A stretch of 64,000 bases of DNA from NCBI RefSeq assembly GCF_019090165.1, contig NZ_JAHRIB010000141.1, positions 124,001 through 188,000 of the forward strand, read 5' to 3'. Position numbers and translations under genes: made by a program. Position 1 is the stretch's first letter. The number at the start of each line of letters is the position of its first letter. The notes beneath the pieces are model-generated. The model saw only the letters and a list, made by a program, of their open reading frames with translations, was not told the DNA's origin and ran no database searches. The DNA is from Streptomyces sp. BV286 (lineage in GTDB: Bacteria; Actinomycetota; Actinomycetes; Streptomycetales; Streptomycetaceae). Positions 8,284 to 16,726 of the stretch are shown here, piece after piece.

Positions 8284-9546
8284 ATGCATCACGCCGTACG
8301 GTCCCGAGTCGAGCTCGGCCACGGACCGCCGTCCGCGGCGCTGTCGCGTCCCCCGAGGGTCCGTTCCCTGATCGACGCCGACGCCGTTCGCGTACTGCAC
8401 CGGTCGGCCCGGATCCTGCTGAACAACCTTCCCGAGCTGACCGACCGTCTCGTCGCCGCACTGCGGGAGCGTGAACCCGCCTACCGGACAGCCTTGGACA
8501 GCGATCCGACGGGCACGTGGCAGGAGGTGCACCGGTCGCTCCGCCACAGCGTCGGTTCGCTGATCGACCCGCGGAGCACCCGGGACGCGGCCCTGCGCTG
8601 CTCGTGGAAGATCGGCGCCTCACGCGCCGAACAGGGACTGCCGCTGGACGCGCTCCTGCACGCCTTTCGGCTCGGCGGGTCCCTGATCTGGCAGGCGCTG
8701 GTCGAAGAGACCTCCAGGACCGCCCCGGAGGACGTCCGCCTCCTCGTCCATGTGGCGGCCGACGTCTGGAACTTCGTCGACGAGCACTGCACTCTCGTGG
8801 CGGACGTCTACCGCAGGACGGAACGGCAGCAGGCCTGGCGCCAGGAACACCGGGTGCGCCTGCTGACCGCGGCCCTCCTCGACGGCACCAGCCGTATCGC
8901 CGACGTCGCCGCGACCGCCGAGGCGCTGGACCTGCCCGAACAGGCGCGATACGCCGTCATCGCCGTCGCGGGCACGCACCGGGGCGGGCGCGCGACCGTG
9001 TCCGCCGACGTCCTCCCGGCCGATGCGCGCGTCCACTGGCACGCGGGGGTGGACGTCGATCACGGCATCCTCCTGGTCGGTGACGGTGAGCTGCCCGAGC
9101 CGGTGGTGCGGCCGGCCGCGGGCGCGAGGATCGGGGTCGGGCCCGTGGTGGCGGGGCTGGCGGCGGTGGGCGATGCCCGCAGGCTGGCGGACATGGCCCT
9201 GAGCATGTGTCCGGACGGCGGGGGCACCGTACGGCTGACCGAGCGGCTCCCTGCGGCCATGGTGATGTCGTGCCCGGAACTGGGCGGGACGCTGGCCGAG
9301 GAGGTCCTCGGACCGCTGCTGCGGCTGGAGCCGTCCGACCGCGACATCCTGCTGGACACGCTGGAGGCGTGGCTGGAGTGCGACGGTTCGGCGCAGCGGG
9401 CGGGCGTCCGTCTGTACTGCCATCGCAACACCGTCCTGAACAGGCTGAAGCGGTGCGAGCAGCTGACCGGCCGTTCGCTCGCCCGCCCGGCCGACATGGT
9501 GGAGCTCAGTCTCGCGCTGACCGCCCGGCGCCTTCTGCGCGGCTGA
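8284..9546 (+). CDS. PucR-family transcriptional regulator
   Basis: A 420-residue regulator. The N-terminal half (about 30-180) resembles the RsbRD-like helical sensor found in many actinobacterial PucR proteins. A degenerate GGDEF-like middle follows (about 190-330). The C-terminus carries the PucR helix-turn-helix (LLDTLEAWLECDGSAQRAG, LYCHRNTVLNRLKRCEQLTG). The ATG follows GGGAGAACGCG. It precedes the secreted cholesterol oxidase by 227 bases on the same strand and could control it, but nothing in the sequence proves that. Confidence 0.85.
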   Translation: MHHAVRSRVELGHGPPSAALSRPPRVRSLIDADAVRVLHRSARILLNNLPELTDRLVAALREREPAYRTALDSDPTGTWQEVHRSLRHSVGSLIDPRSTRDAALRCSWKIGASRAEQGLPLDALLHAFRLGGSLIWQALVEETSRTAPEDVRLLVHVAADVWNFVDEHCTLVADVYRRTERQQAWRQEHRVRLLTAALLDGTSRIADVAATAEALDLPEQARYAVIAVAGTHRGGRATVSADVLPADARVHWHAGVDVDHGILLVGDGELPEPVVRPAAGARIGVGPVVAGLAAVGDARRLADMALSMCPDGGGTVRLTERLPAAMVMSCPELGGTLAEEVLGPLLRLEPSDRDILLDTLEAWLECDGSAQRAGVRLYCHRNTVLNRLKRCEQLTGRSLARPADMVELSLALTARRLLRG

Positions 9547-9773
9547 GGGCGCCGGGCGGAGCCGCACCGCCGTCGCGCCTCCCGGGTCCCCACCGCTCCG
9601 TGCACCGGCTCGAAACGCATGGTGCGGTCGACTTCTGTGCGGTCGTGATGTGTCCGGAGGTGTACGTGATGCCCATTTTGTGATCGTTTGAAAGTTACCT
9701 CAGGGTATGGCGTGACTTCTCATCTGGCTCCCAGTAGAACCCGTTTCACTCTATGGAGAGTGAGGAGCCGCGC

Positions 9774-11411
9774 ATGCAGGGTGATTCCCCACGTGAGACA
9801 CGTGCGAGAGGCGTGTCACGTCGAAGATTCATAGCTGGAACCAGTTCTGTTCTCGGGTCGGCCGCGCTCGCCGGGCATGCGGTCCCGGCCCACGCGGCGA
9901 CCACCGCCGCAGTGATCGAGCCCGGGGCGCACGTACCCGCTCTCGTGATCGGCACCGGATACGGCGGCGCCGTGGCCGCCCTGCGGCTGGCCCAGGCGGG
10001 TGTCGACGTCCACATGGCCGAGATGGGCATGGCCTGGGACACCCCGGGACCGGACGGAAAGATCTTCGCCAACACCACGAGCCCCGACTACCGGTCCTAC
10101 TGGCTGCGCACCAGGACGAAGCAGCCGCTCAGCAACTTCCTGGGATTTCCCATCGACAAGGACGTCCCTCGCCACACCGGGATCCTTGACGCCGAGGAGA
10201 TGGGCGGCATCATCGTCTACCAGGGCCGCGGCGTCGGCGGAGGCTCACTGGTCAACGGCGGCATGGCGGTCACGCCCAGGCGCGAGAACTTCGGCGCCGT
10301 CCTGCCCTCGGTCGACGCCGACGAGATGTACTCCGTCTACTACCCGCGCGCCAACGCGGGCCTCGGGGTGGGCACGGTCGACCCCGCGTGGTTCGAGACC
10401 GCCGACTGCTACCAGTACGCCCGGGTCGGCCGTAAGCACGCCCAGCGTTCGGGCTTCCCGTTCGTCTTCGTACCCGACGTGTACGACTGGGACTACATGG
10501 AGCGGGAGGCCGCCGGAACCGTACCCAAGTCCGCACTCGCGGGCGAGATCCTCTATGGCAACAACTACGGCAAGAAGTCCTTGCAGCAGACCTATCTCGC
10601 CCGGGCGAAGGCAACGGGACGAGTCTCCATCTCAGCCCTGCACAAGGTCACCTCGGTCGCCCCGAGATCCGGTGGCGGCTACACCGTCGTCATCGACCAG
10701 CTCAACACCGTCGGTACCACCACGGCCACCAAGACCGTCACCGCGGACCGGGTCTTCTTCGCGGCCGGCAGCGTCGGAACCAGCAAGCTCCTGGTCAGAC
10801 TCAAGGCCACCGGCGCACTCCCCGCCCTCAACGGCGAGGTGGGCAAGGGCTGGGGCGACAACGGCAACGTCATGTGCGGCCGCGCCAACCACATGTGGGA
10901 CCCCACCGGCGCCGTGCAGTCGTCCATCCCCTGCTCCGGCATCGACAACTGGGCCGCGGGCGGTGCCTTCGCCGAGGTCGCCCCACTGCCCACCGGCATC
11001 GAGACCTACGCCTCGTTCTACCTGTCGATCACCAAGAACCCCAACCGGGCCCAGTTCTCGTGGAACGCCGCGGCGAACAGGGTCGACCTGAACTGGCAGA
11101 CCGCCTGGAAGCAGCCGTCGATCGACATGGCCAAGACGATCTTCGACAAGATCAACGCCAAGGAAGGGACGATCTACCGCACCGACCTCTTCGGTACCTA
11201 CAAGATCTGGGGCGACCATCTCACGTACCACCCGCTCGGTGGCGCCGTGCTCAACAGGGCGACCGACAACTACGGCCGCCTGCACGGACATCCGGGCCTG
11301 TACGTCATCGACGGCGCACTCGTCCCGGGCAACACCAGCGTCAACCCGTTCGTGACCATCACCGCCCTCGCCGAACGGAACATCGAAGCGATCATCGCCG
11401 CCGACCTGTAG
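9774..11411 (+). CDS. choA: secreted cholesterol oxidase, FAD-dependent (GMC fold)
   Basis: A 545-residue enzyme matching the length of classical Streptomyces cholesterol oxidase (about 546). It oxidises cholesterol to cholest-4-en-3-one, making H2O2. A Tat signal (SRRRFIAGTS, cleavage after AHA) shows export. FAD binding is seen in IGTGYGGAVAALRLAQAGV (GxGxxG at about 60-65), with RGVGGGSLVNGGMAVTP following. The catalytic triad known in this family is visible: Glu in AFAEVAPLP, His in LTYHPLGGA and Asn in NTSVNPFVTI. ATG at 9774 is chosen over 9753 because GAGGAG lies 6 bases before it. Confidence 0.92.
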   Translation: MQGDSPRETRARGVSRRRFIAGTSSVLGSAALAGHAVPAHAATTAAVIEPGAHVPALVIGTGYGGAVAALRLAQAGVDVHMAEMGMAWDTPGPDGKIFANTTSPDYRSYWLRTRTKQPLSNFLGFPIDKDVPRHTGILDAEEMGGIIVYQGRGVGGGSLVNGGMAVTPRRENFGAVLPSVDADEMYSVYYPRANAGLGVGTVDPAWFETADCYQYARVGRKHAQRSGFPFVFVPDVYDWDYMEREAAGTVPKSALAGEILYGNNYGKKSLQQTYLARAKATGRVSISALHKVTSVAPRSGGGYTVVIDQLNTVGTTTATKTVTADRVFFAAGSVGTSKLLVRLKATGALPALNGEVGKGWGDNGNVMCGRANHMWDPTGAVQSSIPCSGIDNWAAGGAFAEVAPLPTGIETYASFYLSITKNPNRAQFSWNAAANRVDLNWQTAWKQPSIDMAKTIFDKINAKEGTIYRTDLFGTYKIWGDHLTYHPLGGAVLNRATDNYGRLHGHPGLYVIDGALVPGNTSVNPFVTITALAERNIEAIIAADL

Positions 11412-11478
11412 CGACGAGCCGGGCGTCCGCACCCGCCCGGTGAACCGGCGGATCCCGTCCCGAGCGAGGAACAAGCCC

Positions 11479-11507
11479 GGGGCCGACCGCGTGCGCCGGG
11501 CGGCCCC
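11479..11507. terminator. hairpin between convergent genes
   Basis: GGGGCCG at 11479-11485 pairs with CGGCCCC at 11501-11507 across a GC-rich loop. It lies between the convergent cholesterol oxidase and AhpD-like genes and may terminate both. Confidence 0.45.
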
Positions 11508-11515
11508 GTGCCACG

Positions 11516-11995
11516 TCAGTGGCCCGGCAGCACACACATGGCGTCGAGCCCCAGCACGTGGTTGAGCCGCCCGAACGCCAGCCACGACCCCAGACTCATG
11601 GTCAGCTCCACGATCTCGGCCTGGCCGAAGTGCGCGGTCATCCGGCCCCAGAACTCCTCGTCGAGGCCATGGTGATCCAGGGCGTACCGCTCCGCGTACT
11701 CGGCGGCCAAGCGAGTGCGGTCGTCGAACGCGTCGGTCGTGCGCCACTGGAGCACGGCGTCGGCGAACCCCTCCTCGACCTTCTGTCCGTCCCGCTCGGT
11801 CCGCCAGTCGAGGCAGAACAGACAGCCGTTGATCTGCGCGGTCCGAAGCCGCGCGGCCTCGAACTCGCGCAGCCCCAGCGTCGTATGGGAGTAGACGGCC
11901 AGCGAGAAGTTCGCGGCGGCGGGCCCGATGCCGGGGACCATCTCGCCCCACACGTACTCGATCGGGTTCTTGCCCTCGGGAACGTCGACGTGCAT
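11516..11995 (-). CDS. AhpD-like/carboxymuconolactone decarboxylase family protein
   Basis: A 159-residue helical protein of the AhpD/CMD alkylhydroperoxidase superfamily. The redox CxxC motif is seen in INGCLFCLDWR (Cys58, Cys61), followed by YAERYALDHHGLDEEFW and the C-terminal helix VELTMSLGSWLAFGRLNHVLGL. It probably acts as a small peroxidase or disulfide reductase; the substrate is unknown. The start is ATG at 11995. The oxidoreductase gene upstream ends 67 bases before, so the two minus-strand genes may be one operon. Confidence 0.85.
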   Translation of the reverse strand: MHVDVPEGKNPIEYVWGEMVPGIGPAAANFSLAVYSHTTLGLREFEAARLRTAQINGCLFCLDWRTERDGQKVEEGFADAVLQWRTTDAFDDRTRLAAEYAERYALDHHGLDEEFWGRMTAHFGQAEIVELTMSLGSWLAFGRLNHVLGLDAMCVLPGH

Positions 11996-12061
11996 CCGGG
12001 ACTCCTTCGATCACGCCCCGGCCTCGGCCGGGAAGGGGAGGCGCGGCCTCGGGCGTCGGCG

Positions 12062-13135
12062 TCATTTCCTGCCGAGCCTTCCGACCGCCGGCCGCAGGGG
12101 GACGTCGAGCGCGTCGTACAGTCCGGGCTCCGCGTCCACGAGCCAGTCGATCGCGCCGACCAGCCGCCCGACCGCCGTGGCGTTCCCGCCCGCGGAACGG
12201 TTCTCGCCCTCGTCGGTCGCCTCGACGGTGATCTCGATACGGGGGCGGCCCTCGATGATCACGCGGTGCGCGCCGTCGCCGTTGGGCGGCGCCGGCCAGT
12301 CGGGCGCACAGGACGGATGGATGCGCGTGACGTGCTCGATGACGATCCGGGGCTCACCCCCGACGAACCCCTGCACCTCGAACCGCACGGCGCCCTGGGT
12401 GCCCGCCTCGAAGACGCCCATCGTCCGGGTGCTCACCGTGGTGTCGAGGGCGCGGCGCTGCAAGGTCTCGCGTATCTCGTCGAGTTCGACGCCGAGGGCC
12501 CTGGCCATCAGCCGTATCTGCCCGCCCCACACCATCGTCGGGATCGACGGGGCGAGCATCAGCGGCTCGTACTCCATCGGCTGGCCCATCCCGACCAGGT
12601 ACCGGACCGACTCCTCCTGCTCGTACGTGGAGTAGTCGAAGATCTCCTGGCACCGGATGGCGTCGACGACCGTGCCGAGCCCGCTCATCAGCAGCGGCAG
12701 TACGTCGTTGCCCCAGCCGGGGTCCACGCCGGAGACGAACAGCGACCCTCCGCCGTCCGACACGGCGGCGAGCACGGGGTCCCGGAACTCCGGCGGGGCG
12801 TTGCGCTGGTCGTAGAGCGGGTACAGCGACGGAGTCACGACCACGGCGCCGCCGCGGATCGCCCTGGCGATGTCGGCCAGGGCCTCGTCGGGCCGGATGT
12901 CGCCCGACGCCGCGTACACGACGGCCCGCGGGCCGTCGGCGAGTACGGCGTCGACGTCGTCGGTCGCGGCGATCCCCAGGCCCCGGCCCAGACCGCCGAG
13001 GTCGCCCGCGTCACGGCCGACCTTGTCGGGGCTGTGCACGAGGACGGCCGCGAGGTCGAGCGCCGGGTGCGCCTCGACGGCACGGATCGCCGCGCGGCCG
13101 ACGTTTCCGGTACCCCAGACCACCGTGGAAATCAT
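12062..13135 (-). CDS. NAD(P)-dependent oxidoreductase, dihydrodipicolinate-reductase-like
   Basis: A 357-residue protein with an N-terminal Rossmann fold (VVWGTGNVGRAAIRAVEAHP, GxGxxG) and a DapB/2,4-diaminopentanoate-dehydrogenase-like C-terminal domain (GVDPGWGNDVLPLLMSGL). Such proteins are common in actinomycete catabolic regions and usually lack a proven substrate; they should not be called lysine-pathway DapB. The frame continues upstream, but ATG at 13135 starts directly at MISTVVWGTGN. A perfect palindrome lies 15 bases upstream and probably controls it together with the AhpD-like gene. Confidence 0.8.
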   Translation of the reverse strand: MISTVVWGTGNVGRAAIRAVEAHPALDLAAVLVHSPDKVGRDAGDLGGLGRGLGIAATDDVDAVLADGPRAVVYAASGDIRPDEALADIARAIRGGAVVVTPSLYPLYDQRNAPPEFRDPVLAAVSDGGGSLFVSGVDPGWGNDVLPLLMSGLGTVVDAIRCQEIFDYSTYEQEESVRYLVGMGQPMEYEPLMLAPSIPTMVWGGQIRLMARALGVELDEIRETLQRRALDTTVSTRTMGVFEAGTQGAVRFEVQGFVGGEPRIVIEHVTRIHPSCAPDWPAPPNGDGAHRVIIEGRPRIEITVEATDEGENRSAGGNATAVGRLVGAIDWLVDAEPGLYDALDVPLRPAVGRLGRK

Positions 13136-13149
13136 GCGCGGAGCGTAAC

Positions 13150-13164
13150 CTGACGAGTCGTCAG
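13150..13164. promoter_or_regulatory. palindromic operator candidate upstream of oxidoreductase
   Basis: A perfect 7-1-7 inverted repeat, CTGACGA-G-TCGTCAG, lies 15-29 bases upstream of the ATG at 13135. TGACGA/TCGTCA half-sites are typical of TetR-family operators. No regulator gene adjoins it, so the cognate repressor is elsewhere. Confidence 0.55.
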
Positions 13165-13500
13165 TTTCCAGAGTCCTGCACCGACCTCCCGGAACGCCCT
13201 GCACCGGCCTCCCGGAACCAGGGCGGCGCGACCAGGGCGGCGGGTCCCGGGCGGCCCAAGCGGGAGCGTGTCAGAGGGACTTGAGGTGGTGGACCCCAAG
13301 GCGGACCAGGGGTGGCCGCTGGTCCCGGGGTGGCCGTCGTCGTCCGTGCGAACGGCAGGATCCCGGTGTCGGTCGGCAGGGCCGGCAGCGCGCGGGCGGA
13401 CCGTCGCCCCGCCACCGGGACCCCGGGGCGGCGAGGGGGTCGTAAGGGCCCTGGAGTGGCGGCCCGTCCGTAACGGTTCTTCGGTGGTGCGGGTGTGCCG

Positions 13501-13528
13501 TTGCCTGGCGGGTCTGTCGTGCTAGTCT
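13501..13528 (+). promoter_or_regulatory. sigma70-type promoter of the cold-shock gene
   Basis: A -35 box TTGCCT (13501-13506) and a -10 box TAGTCT (13523-13528) are separated by 16 bases, with TG one base before the -10 (extended -10). Transcription from about 13535 would give a leader of roughly 160 bases. Confidence 0.6.
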
Positions 13529-13562
13529 TGATCCAGTTGCAGTTGTAGTTCCCGCACACTTC

Positions 13563-13598
13563 AAGTGCCTCAGACGAATTCGTATTCGTCGGGCACTT
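13563..13598 (+). promoter_or_regulatory. long hairpin in the cold-shock 5' leader
   Basis: A two-part stem: AAGTGCC (13563-13569) pairs with GGCACTT (13592-13598), and GACGAAT (13573-13579) pairs with ATTCGTC (13584-13590) around a TCGT tetraloop. A TTTTG run follows. It may attenuate transcription or act as a temperature-responsive leader. Confidence 0.6.
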
Positions 13599-13696
13599 TT
13601 GTATTTCCGGCGTTCCATTCCGGACGGGGTCAATTGCGGCGACACAGGGGTCCACACAGTGCGGGCCCCCGGGTACTGCCCCGAAAGGGATATGAC

Positions 13697-13900
13697 ATGG
13701 CTACTGGAACCGTGAAGTGGTTCAACTCGGAAAAGGGCTTCGGCTTCATCGAGCAGGACGGCGGCGGCCCGGACGTCTTCGCCCACTACTCGAACATCGC
13801 CACCCAGGGCTTCCGTGAGCTGCAGGAAGGTCAGAAGGTGACCTTCGACGTCACGCAGGGCCAGAAGGGCCCGCAGGCGGAGAACATCACTCCTGCCTGA
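13697..13900 (+). CDS. cold-shock domain protein (CspA family)
   Basis: A 67-residue single cold-shock domain, MATGTVKWFNSEKGFGFIEQ onward. RNP1 (KGFGFIEQ) and RNP2 (DVFAHYS) are intact for binding single-stranded nucleic acid, so an RNA-chaperone role in the cytoplasm is expected. Length is typical. ATG at 13697 is preceded by GAAAGGGA. Its structured leader and independent terminator suggest post-transcriptional control, and the DEAD-box helicase gene follows. Streptomyces carries several paralogues, so the locus name cannot be fixed. Confidence 0.95.
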   Translation: MATGTVKWFNSEKGFGFIEQDGGGPDVFAHYSNIATQGFRELQEGQKVTFDVTQGQKGPQAENITPA

Positions 13901-13919
13901 TGCTCTAGCGCGCAAGGCG

Positions 13920-13951
13920 GCTGGGGTCCCACTTCACGGTGGGGCCCCAGC
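13920..13951 (+). terminator. terminator of the cold-shock gene
   Basis: A 13-bp stem (13920-13932 with 13939-13951, one G-U pair) around a 6-base loop, followed by CTTGTTGCGTT. It starts 19 bases after the stop codon. Confidence 0.8.
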
Positions 13952-14180
13952 TTGTTGCGTTCTCAACGGCTTAGGGGGACTGCCCCCGGCCCGCCGACGG
14001 TCGGCCCGATCCATACCGGCTCGTGCTCCGGCCCCGGCGCTCCGATTCGCCACGGTCCCCGTTTCCGGGGACCGCCGCCCGGCACCGTCTCCTTCGGTGC
14101 GCCGCGTCGGCCCGGTCGATTTGGTTTCGTCTTACATTCGGCTCGTTCTTGCAATTCATCCGGCTCGTGCACGCCGGGAA

Positions 14181-14207
14181 TTCCTCGATACGTGCCATAT
14201 CGAGGAA
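14181..14207 (+). promoter_or_regulatory. hairpin that sequesters the helicase ribosome binding site
   Basis: A perfect 9-bp stem: TTCCTCGAT (14181-14189) pairs with ATCGAGGAA (14199-14207) around a 9-base loop. The 3' arm contains the Shine-Dalgarno GAGGAA, 8 bases before the ATG at 14216, so the folded form should block initiation. Confidence 0.6.
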
Positions 14208-14215
14208 GGTTCTTC

Positions 14216-15757
14216 ATGAACCGATCAGCTCGCACAAACGATCGTTTTTCCAATAATCGCAAGGACGGCTACGCCGGTGGCGACCGGAGCGGCCGCTCCC
14301 GCTCGCAGGGCCAGGGGCAGGGCCGCCCCGCCACCCGTTCGGGCGGCGGACGCCGTCCCTCCGCGGTGCAGGGGGAGTTCACACCTCCGACGACCATCAC
14401 CCCCGCGCTCCCCGCGGTGGCGACCTTCGGTGAACTGGGCCTGCCCGCCGAGCTGCTGGAGACACTCACCGGCCTCGGCATGGAGGAGCCGTTCCCCATC
14501 CAGGCCGCCACGCTGCCGAACTCCCTCGCGGGCCGCGACGTGTTGGGCCGCGGCCGCACCGGCTCGGGCAAGACGCTCGCCTTCGGCCTGGCGCTCCTCG
14601 TCCGCACGGCGGGGCGGCGGGCCGAGCCGCGGAAACCGCTGGCCCTGATCCTCGTACCCACACGTGAGCTGGCGCAGCAGGTCACCGACGCGCTCACGCC
14701 GTACGCCCGGCTCTTGAAGCTGCGGCTGGCCACCGTGGTCGGCGGCATGTCGATCGGCAGGCAGGCCGGTGCACTGCGTGCCGGTGCCGAGGTCGTCGTC
14801 GCGACCCCGGGCCGCCTCATGGACCTCGTCGAGCGCAAGGACTGCCGCCTCGACCGGGTCGACATCACGGTCCTGGACGAGGCCGACCAGATGGCCGACA
14901 TGGGGTTCATGCCGCAGGTCACCGAGCTTCTCGACCAGGTACGGCCCGACGGCCAGCGGATGCTGTTCTCGGCCACGCTGGACCGCAACATCGACCTTCT
15001 GGTCCGGCGCTACCTCCACGATCCGGTGGTCCACTCGGTCGACCCGTCGGCCGGCGCCGTCACCACGATGGAGCACCACGTGCTGTACGTGCACGGTGCC
15101 GACAAGTACGCCACCGCCACGGAGATCGCGGCCCGCGACGGGCGTGTGCTCATGTTCCTCGACACCAAGCACGCCGTCGACCAGTTCACCAAGCACCTGC
15201 TGGGCAGCGGTGTCAGCGCCGCGGCCCTGCACGGCGGCAAGTCGCAGCCGCAGCGCAACCGCACCCTGGAACAGTTCAAGACCGGCCACGTCGGCGTCCT
15301 GGTCGCGACGAACGTCGCGGCCCGTGGAATCCACGTCGACGATCTCGACCTGGTCGTCAACGTCGACCCGCCCGGTGACCACAAGGACTACCTGCACCGG
15401 GGCGGCCGCACGGCCCGCGCCGGCGAGTCCGGCAGCGTCGTCACCCTGGTGACCCCCAACCAGCGCCGCGACATGACCCGCCTGATGTCCGACGCCCGCA
15501 TCCGGCCGCAGGTCACCCAGGTCCGCTCGGGGGAGGCCGAACTGAGCCGCATCACCGGCGCCCGGACGCCCTCCGGCGTTCCCGTCGCGGGCAGCGCCCC
15601 GGTCACGGAGCGCCCTCCGCGCGGCGGCGCCCCCTTCCGGGGCATGGGCACCCGTCCGGGCCGGCCCGGACGGGCCGGCAACGAGTCCCGGCGGACCGCC
15701 GAGGCCCGTCAGACGGCCGAGGCCCGCAAGGCCGCCCGCATTCGCCGCGGCGCCTAG
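14216..15757 (+). CDS. DEAD-box ATP-dependent RNA helicase
   Basis: A 513-residue helicase that unwinds RNA duplexes, probably in ribosome assembly or mRNA turnover at low temperature. A basic, Gly/Arg/Gln-rich N-terminus (to about 65) precedes two RecA domains. Motifs seen: Q (FPIQAATLP), I (GRTGSGKT), Ia (PTRELAQQ), Ib (TPGRL), II (LDEADQMAD), III (SAT), V (VATNVAARGIHVDDL) and VI (HRGGRTARAG). The tail is Arg/Gly-rich. ATG at 14216 is chosen for its SD and because the frame upstream is non-coding. It sits behind the cold-shock gene but beyond that gene's terminator, so it probably has its own promoter. Confidence 0.93.
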   Translation: MNRSARTNDRFSNNRKDGYAGGDRSGRSRSQGQGQGRPATRSGGGRRPSAVQGEFTPPTTITPALPAVATFGELGLPAELLETLTGLGMEEPFPIQAATLPNSLAGRDVLGRGRTGSGKTLAFGLALLVRTAGRRAEPRKPLALILVPTRELAQQVTDALTPYARLLKLRLATVVGGMSIGRQAGALRAGAEVVVATPGRLMDLVERKDCRLDRVDITVLDEADQMADMGFMPQVTELLDQVRPDGQRMLFSATLDRNIDLLVRRYLHDPVVHSVDPSAGAVTTMEHHVLYVHGADKYATATEIAARDGRVLMFLDTKHAVDQFTKHLLGSGVSAAALHGGKSQPQRNRTLEQFKTGHVGVLVATNVAARGIHVDDLDLVVNVDPPGDHKDYLHRGGRTARAGESGSVVTLVTPNQRRDMTRLMSDARIRPQVTQVRSGEAELSRITGARTPSGVPVAGSAPVTERPPRGGAPFRGMGTRPGRPGRAGNESRRTAEARQTAEARKAARIRRGA

Positions 15758-15803
15758 GCCGCACACGGCCGGGAGCCGCACCGGCACCCGGCCGCTCGAC
15801 CTT

Positions 15804-15837
15804 CTCGGTCCCCCTCCGTCCACGGAGGGGGACCGAG
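15804..15837 (+). terminator. terminator of the helicase gene
   Basis: A perfect 15-bp stem (CTCGGTCCCCCTCCG at 15804-15818, exact complement at 15823-15837) with a TCCA tetraloop, 46 bases after the stop codon. No T tract follows. Confidence 0.85.
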
Positions 15838-15939
15838 TGCGTGGAGGGTGCGTACGGGGTGCGTACGGATCTCGCGGGACTGCCCGGAGCCCGCACTCGG
15901 CGTGGGCTCCGCCGCCCTGTTGCCCGACAGCCTCGGGCC

Positions 15940-15995
15940 GGTGCCCGGTGCCCGGTGCCCGGTGCCCGGTGCCCGGTGCCCAGTGCCCGGTGCCC
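15940..15995. repeat. eight tandem copies of a heptamer (GGTGCCC)
   Basis: Eight head-to-tail 7-base units, seven identical and one with G to A at 15982. They lie in the otherwise empty 360-bp gap between the helicase terminator and the next gene. This may be a hypervariable tandem repeat. Confidence 0.85.
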
Positions 15996-16116
15996 GAGGC
16001 CCCGTGTCCGGTGGTCCGAGGGCCCGGCGGGCGATGTCGAGCGGCGGGGAGCGCGGGGATCCACCATTCTGGACGCAGATGCGATCACATTGCCCACATT
16101 GGGGAAGTCGAGTCCC

Positions 16117-16548
16117 ATGAGCGAATCAGAGTTTCCGCCCGAAGGCCGGCCCGTTGATCTTTACCTCGATCTGTTGCGTGTCCGTATGACCCCCACGGAC
16201 TATGCGCTGCTGCTGCGCATGGTCGAACCCGTGCTCGAAGCGATGCAGGAACAGCGAGCCGGACCGATCGAGCTGAGTCTGGACGGCGAAGAGGGCGCGA
16301 ACGTCTCGCAGGAGGTCCGTGACGAGGCGTCCCTCGTCGTCGCGGTCGCCGTCACGGGACGCATGGACAACCAGATCGTCGAGATCGAGACGGAGGAGGG
16401 CGGACCCGTGCGGGTCGTGACGGACTCGGGCACCGCGGCCGATCCCGCCCGCTGCCAGGAGATCGCCGACTTCATCGGTGAACGGCACCGGCAGGACGAG
16501 GAACTGCGGGGCATCGCCGAGGTGAGTGGCCTGCCCACCGATGTCTGA
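16117..16548 (+). CDS. acidic hypothetical protein
   Basis: A 143-residue acidic cytoplasmic protein (MSESEFPPEGRPVDLYLDLL) of no recognised family. It has no signal, membrane span or cysteine motif. The sequence alternates helices (YALLLRMVEPVLEAMQEQR) with strands (SLVVAVAVTGRMDNQIVEIE). ATG at 16117 follows GGGGAAGTCGA. The frame continues upstream through the heptamer repeats, which is an artefact of repeat phase. It probably forms a single-gene unit. Confidence 0.65.
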   Translation: MSESEFPPEGRPVDLYLDLLRVRMTPTDYALLLRMVEPVLEAMQEQRAGPIELSLDGEEGANVSQEVRDEASLVVAVAVTGRMDNQIVEIETEEGGPVRVVTDSGTAADPARCQEIADFIGERHRQDEELRGIAEVSGLPTDV

Positions 16549-16726
16549 CACGTACCGTGCCTTCGAATCACTGACAGCCGGGGCACGGGCCGGCCGGCCG
16601 CTGCCGGGCGAGGAAGCGAGACGGAGACGGTGACGCCGCCCGTGGGCGGTACGCGCCGGTGCCAGACACGTCACACGGCGCGGGTTCTCGGTATGCCCGG
16701 AGCGCGGCGCTGCGATCCTGACGCCC

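Noticed and set aside
12062..13135. Lysine-pathway dapB
   Set aside because: The Rossmann start fits, but length (357) and the C-terminal domain match the broader oxidoreductase group, not biosynthetic DapB (about 250 residues).
15841..16116. Upstream extension of the 16117 gene through the heptamer repeats
   Set aside because: Reads as a repeating CPVPGAR peptide caused by the tandem repeat; the SD and ATG at 16117 give a normal start.
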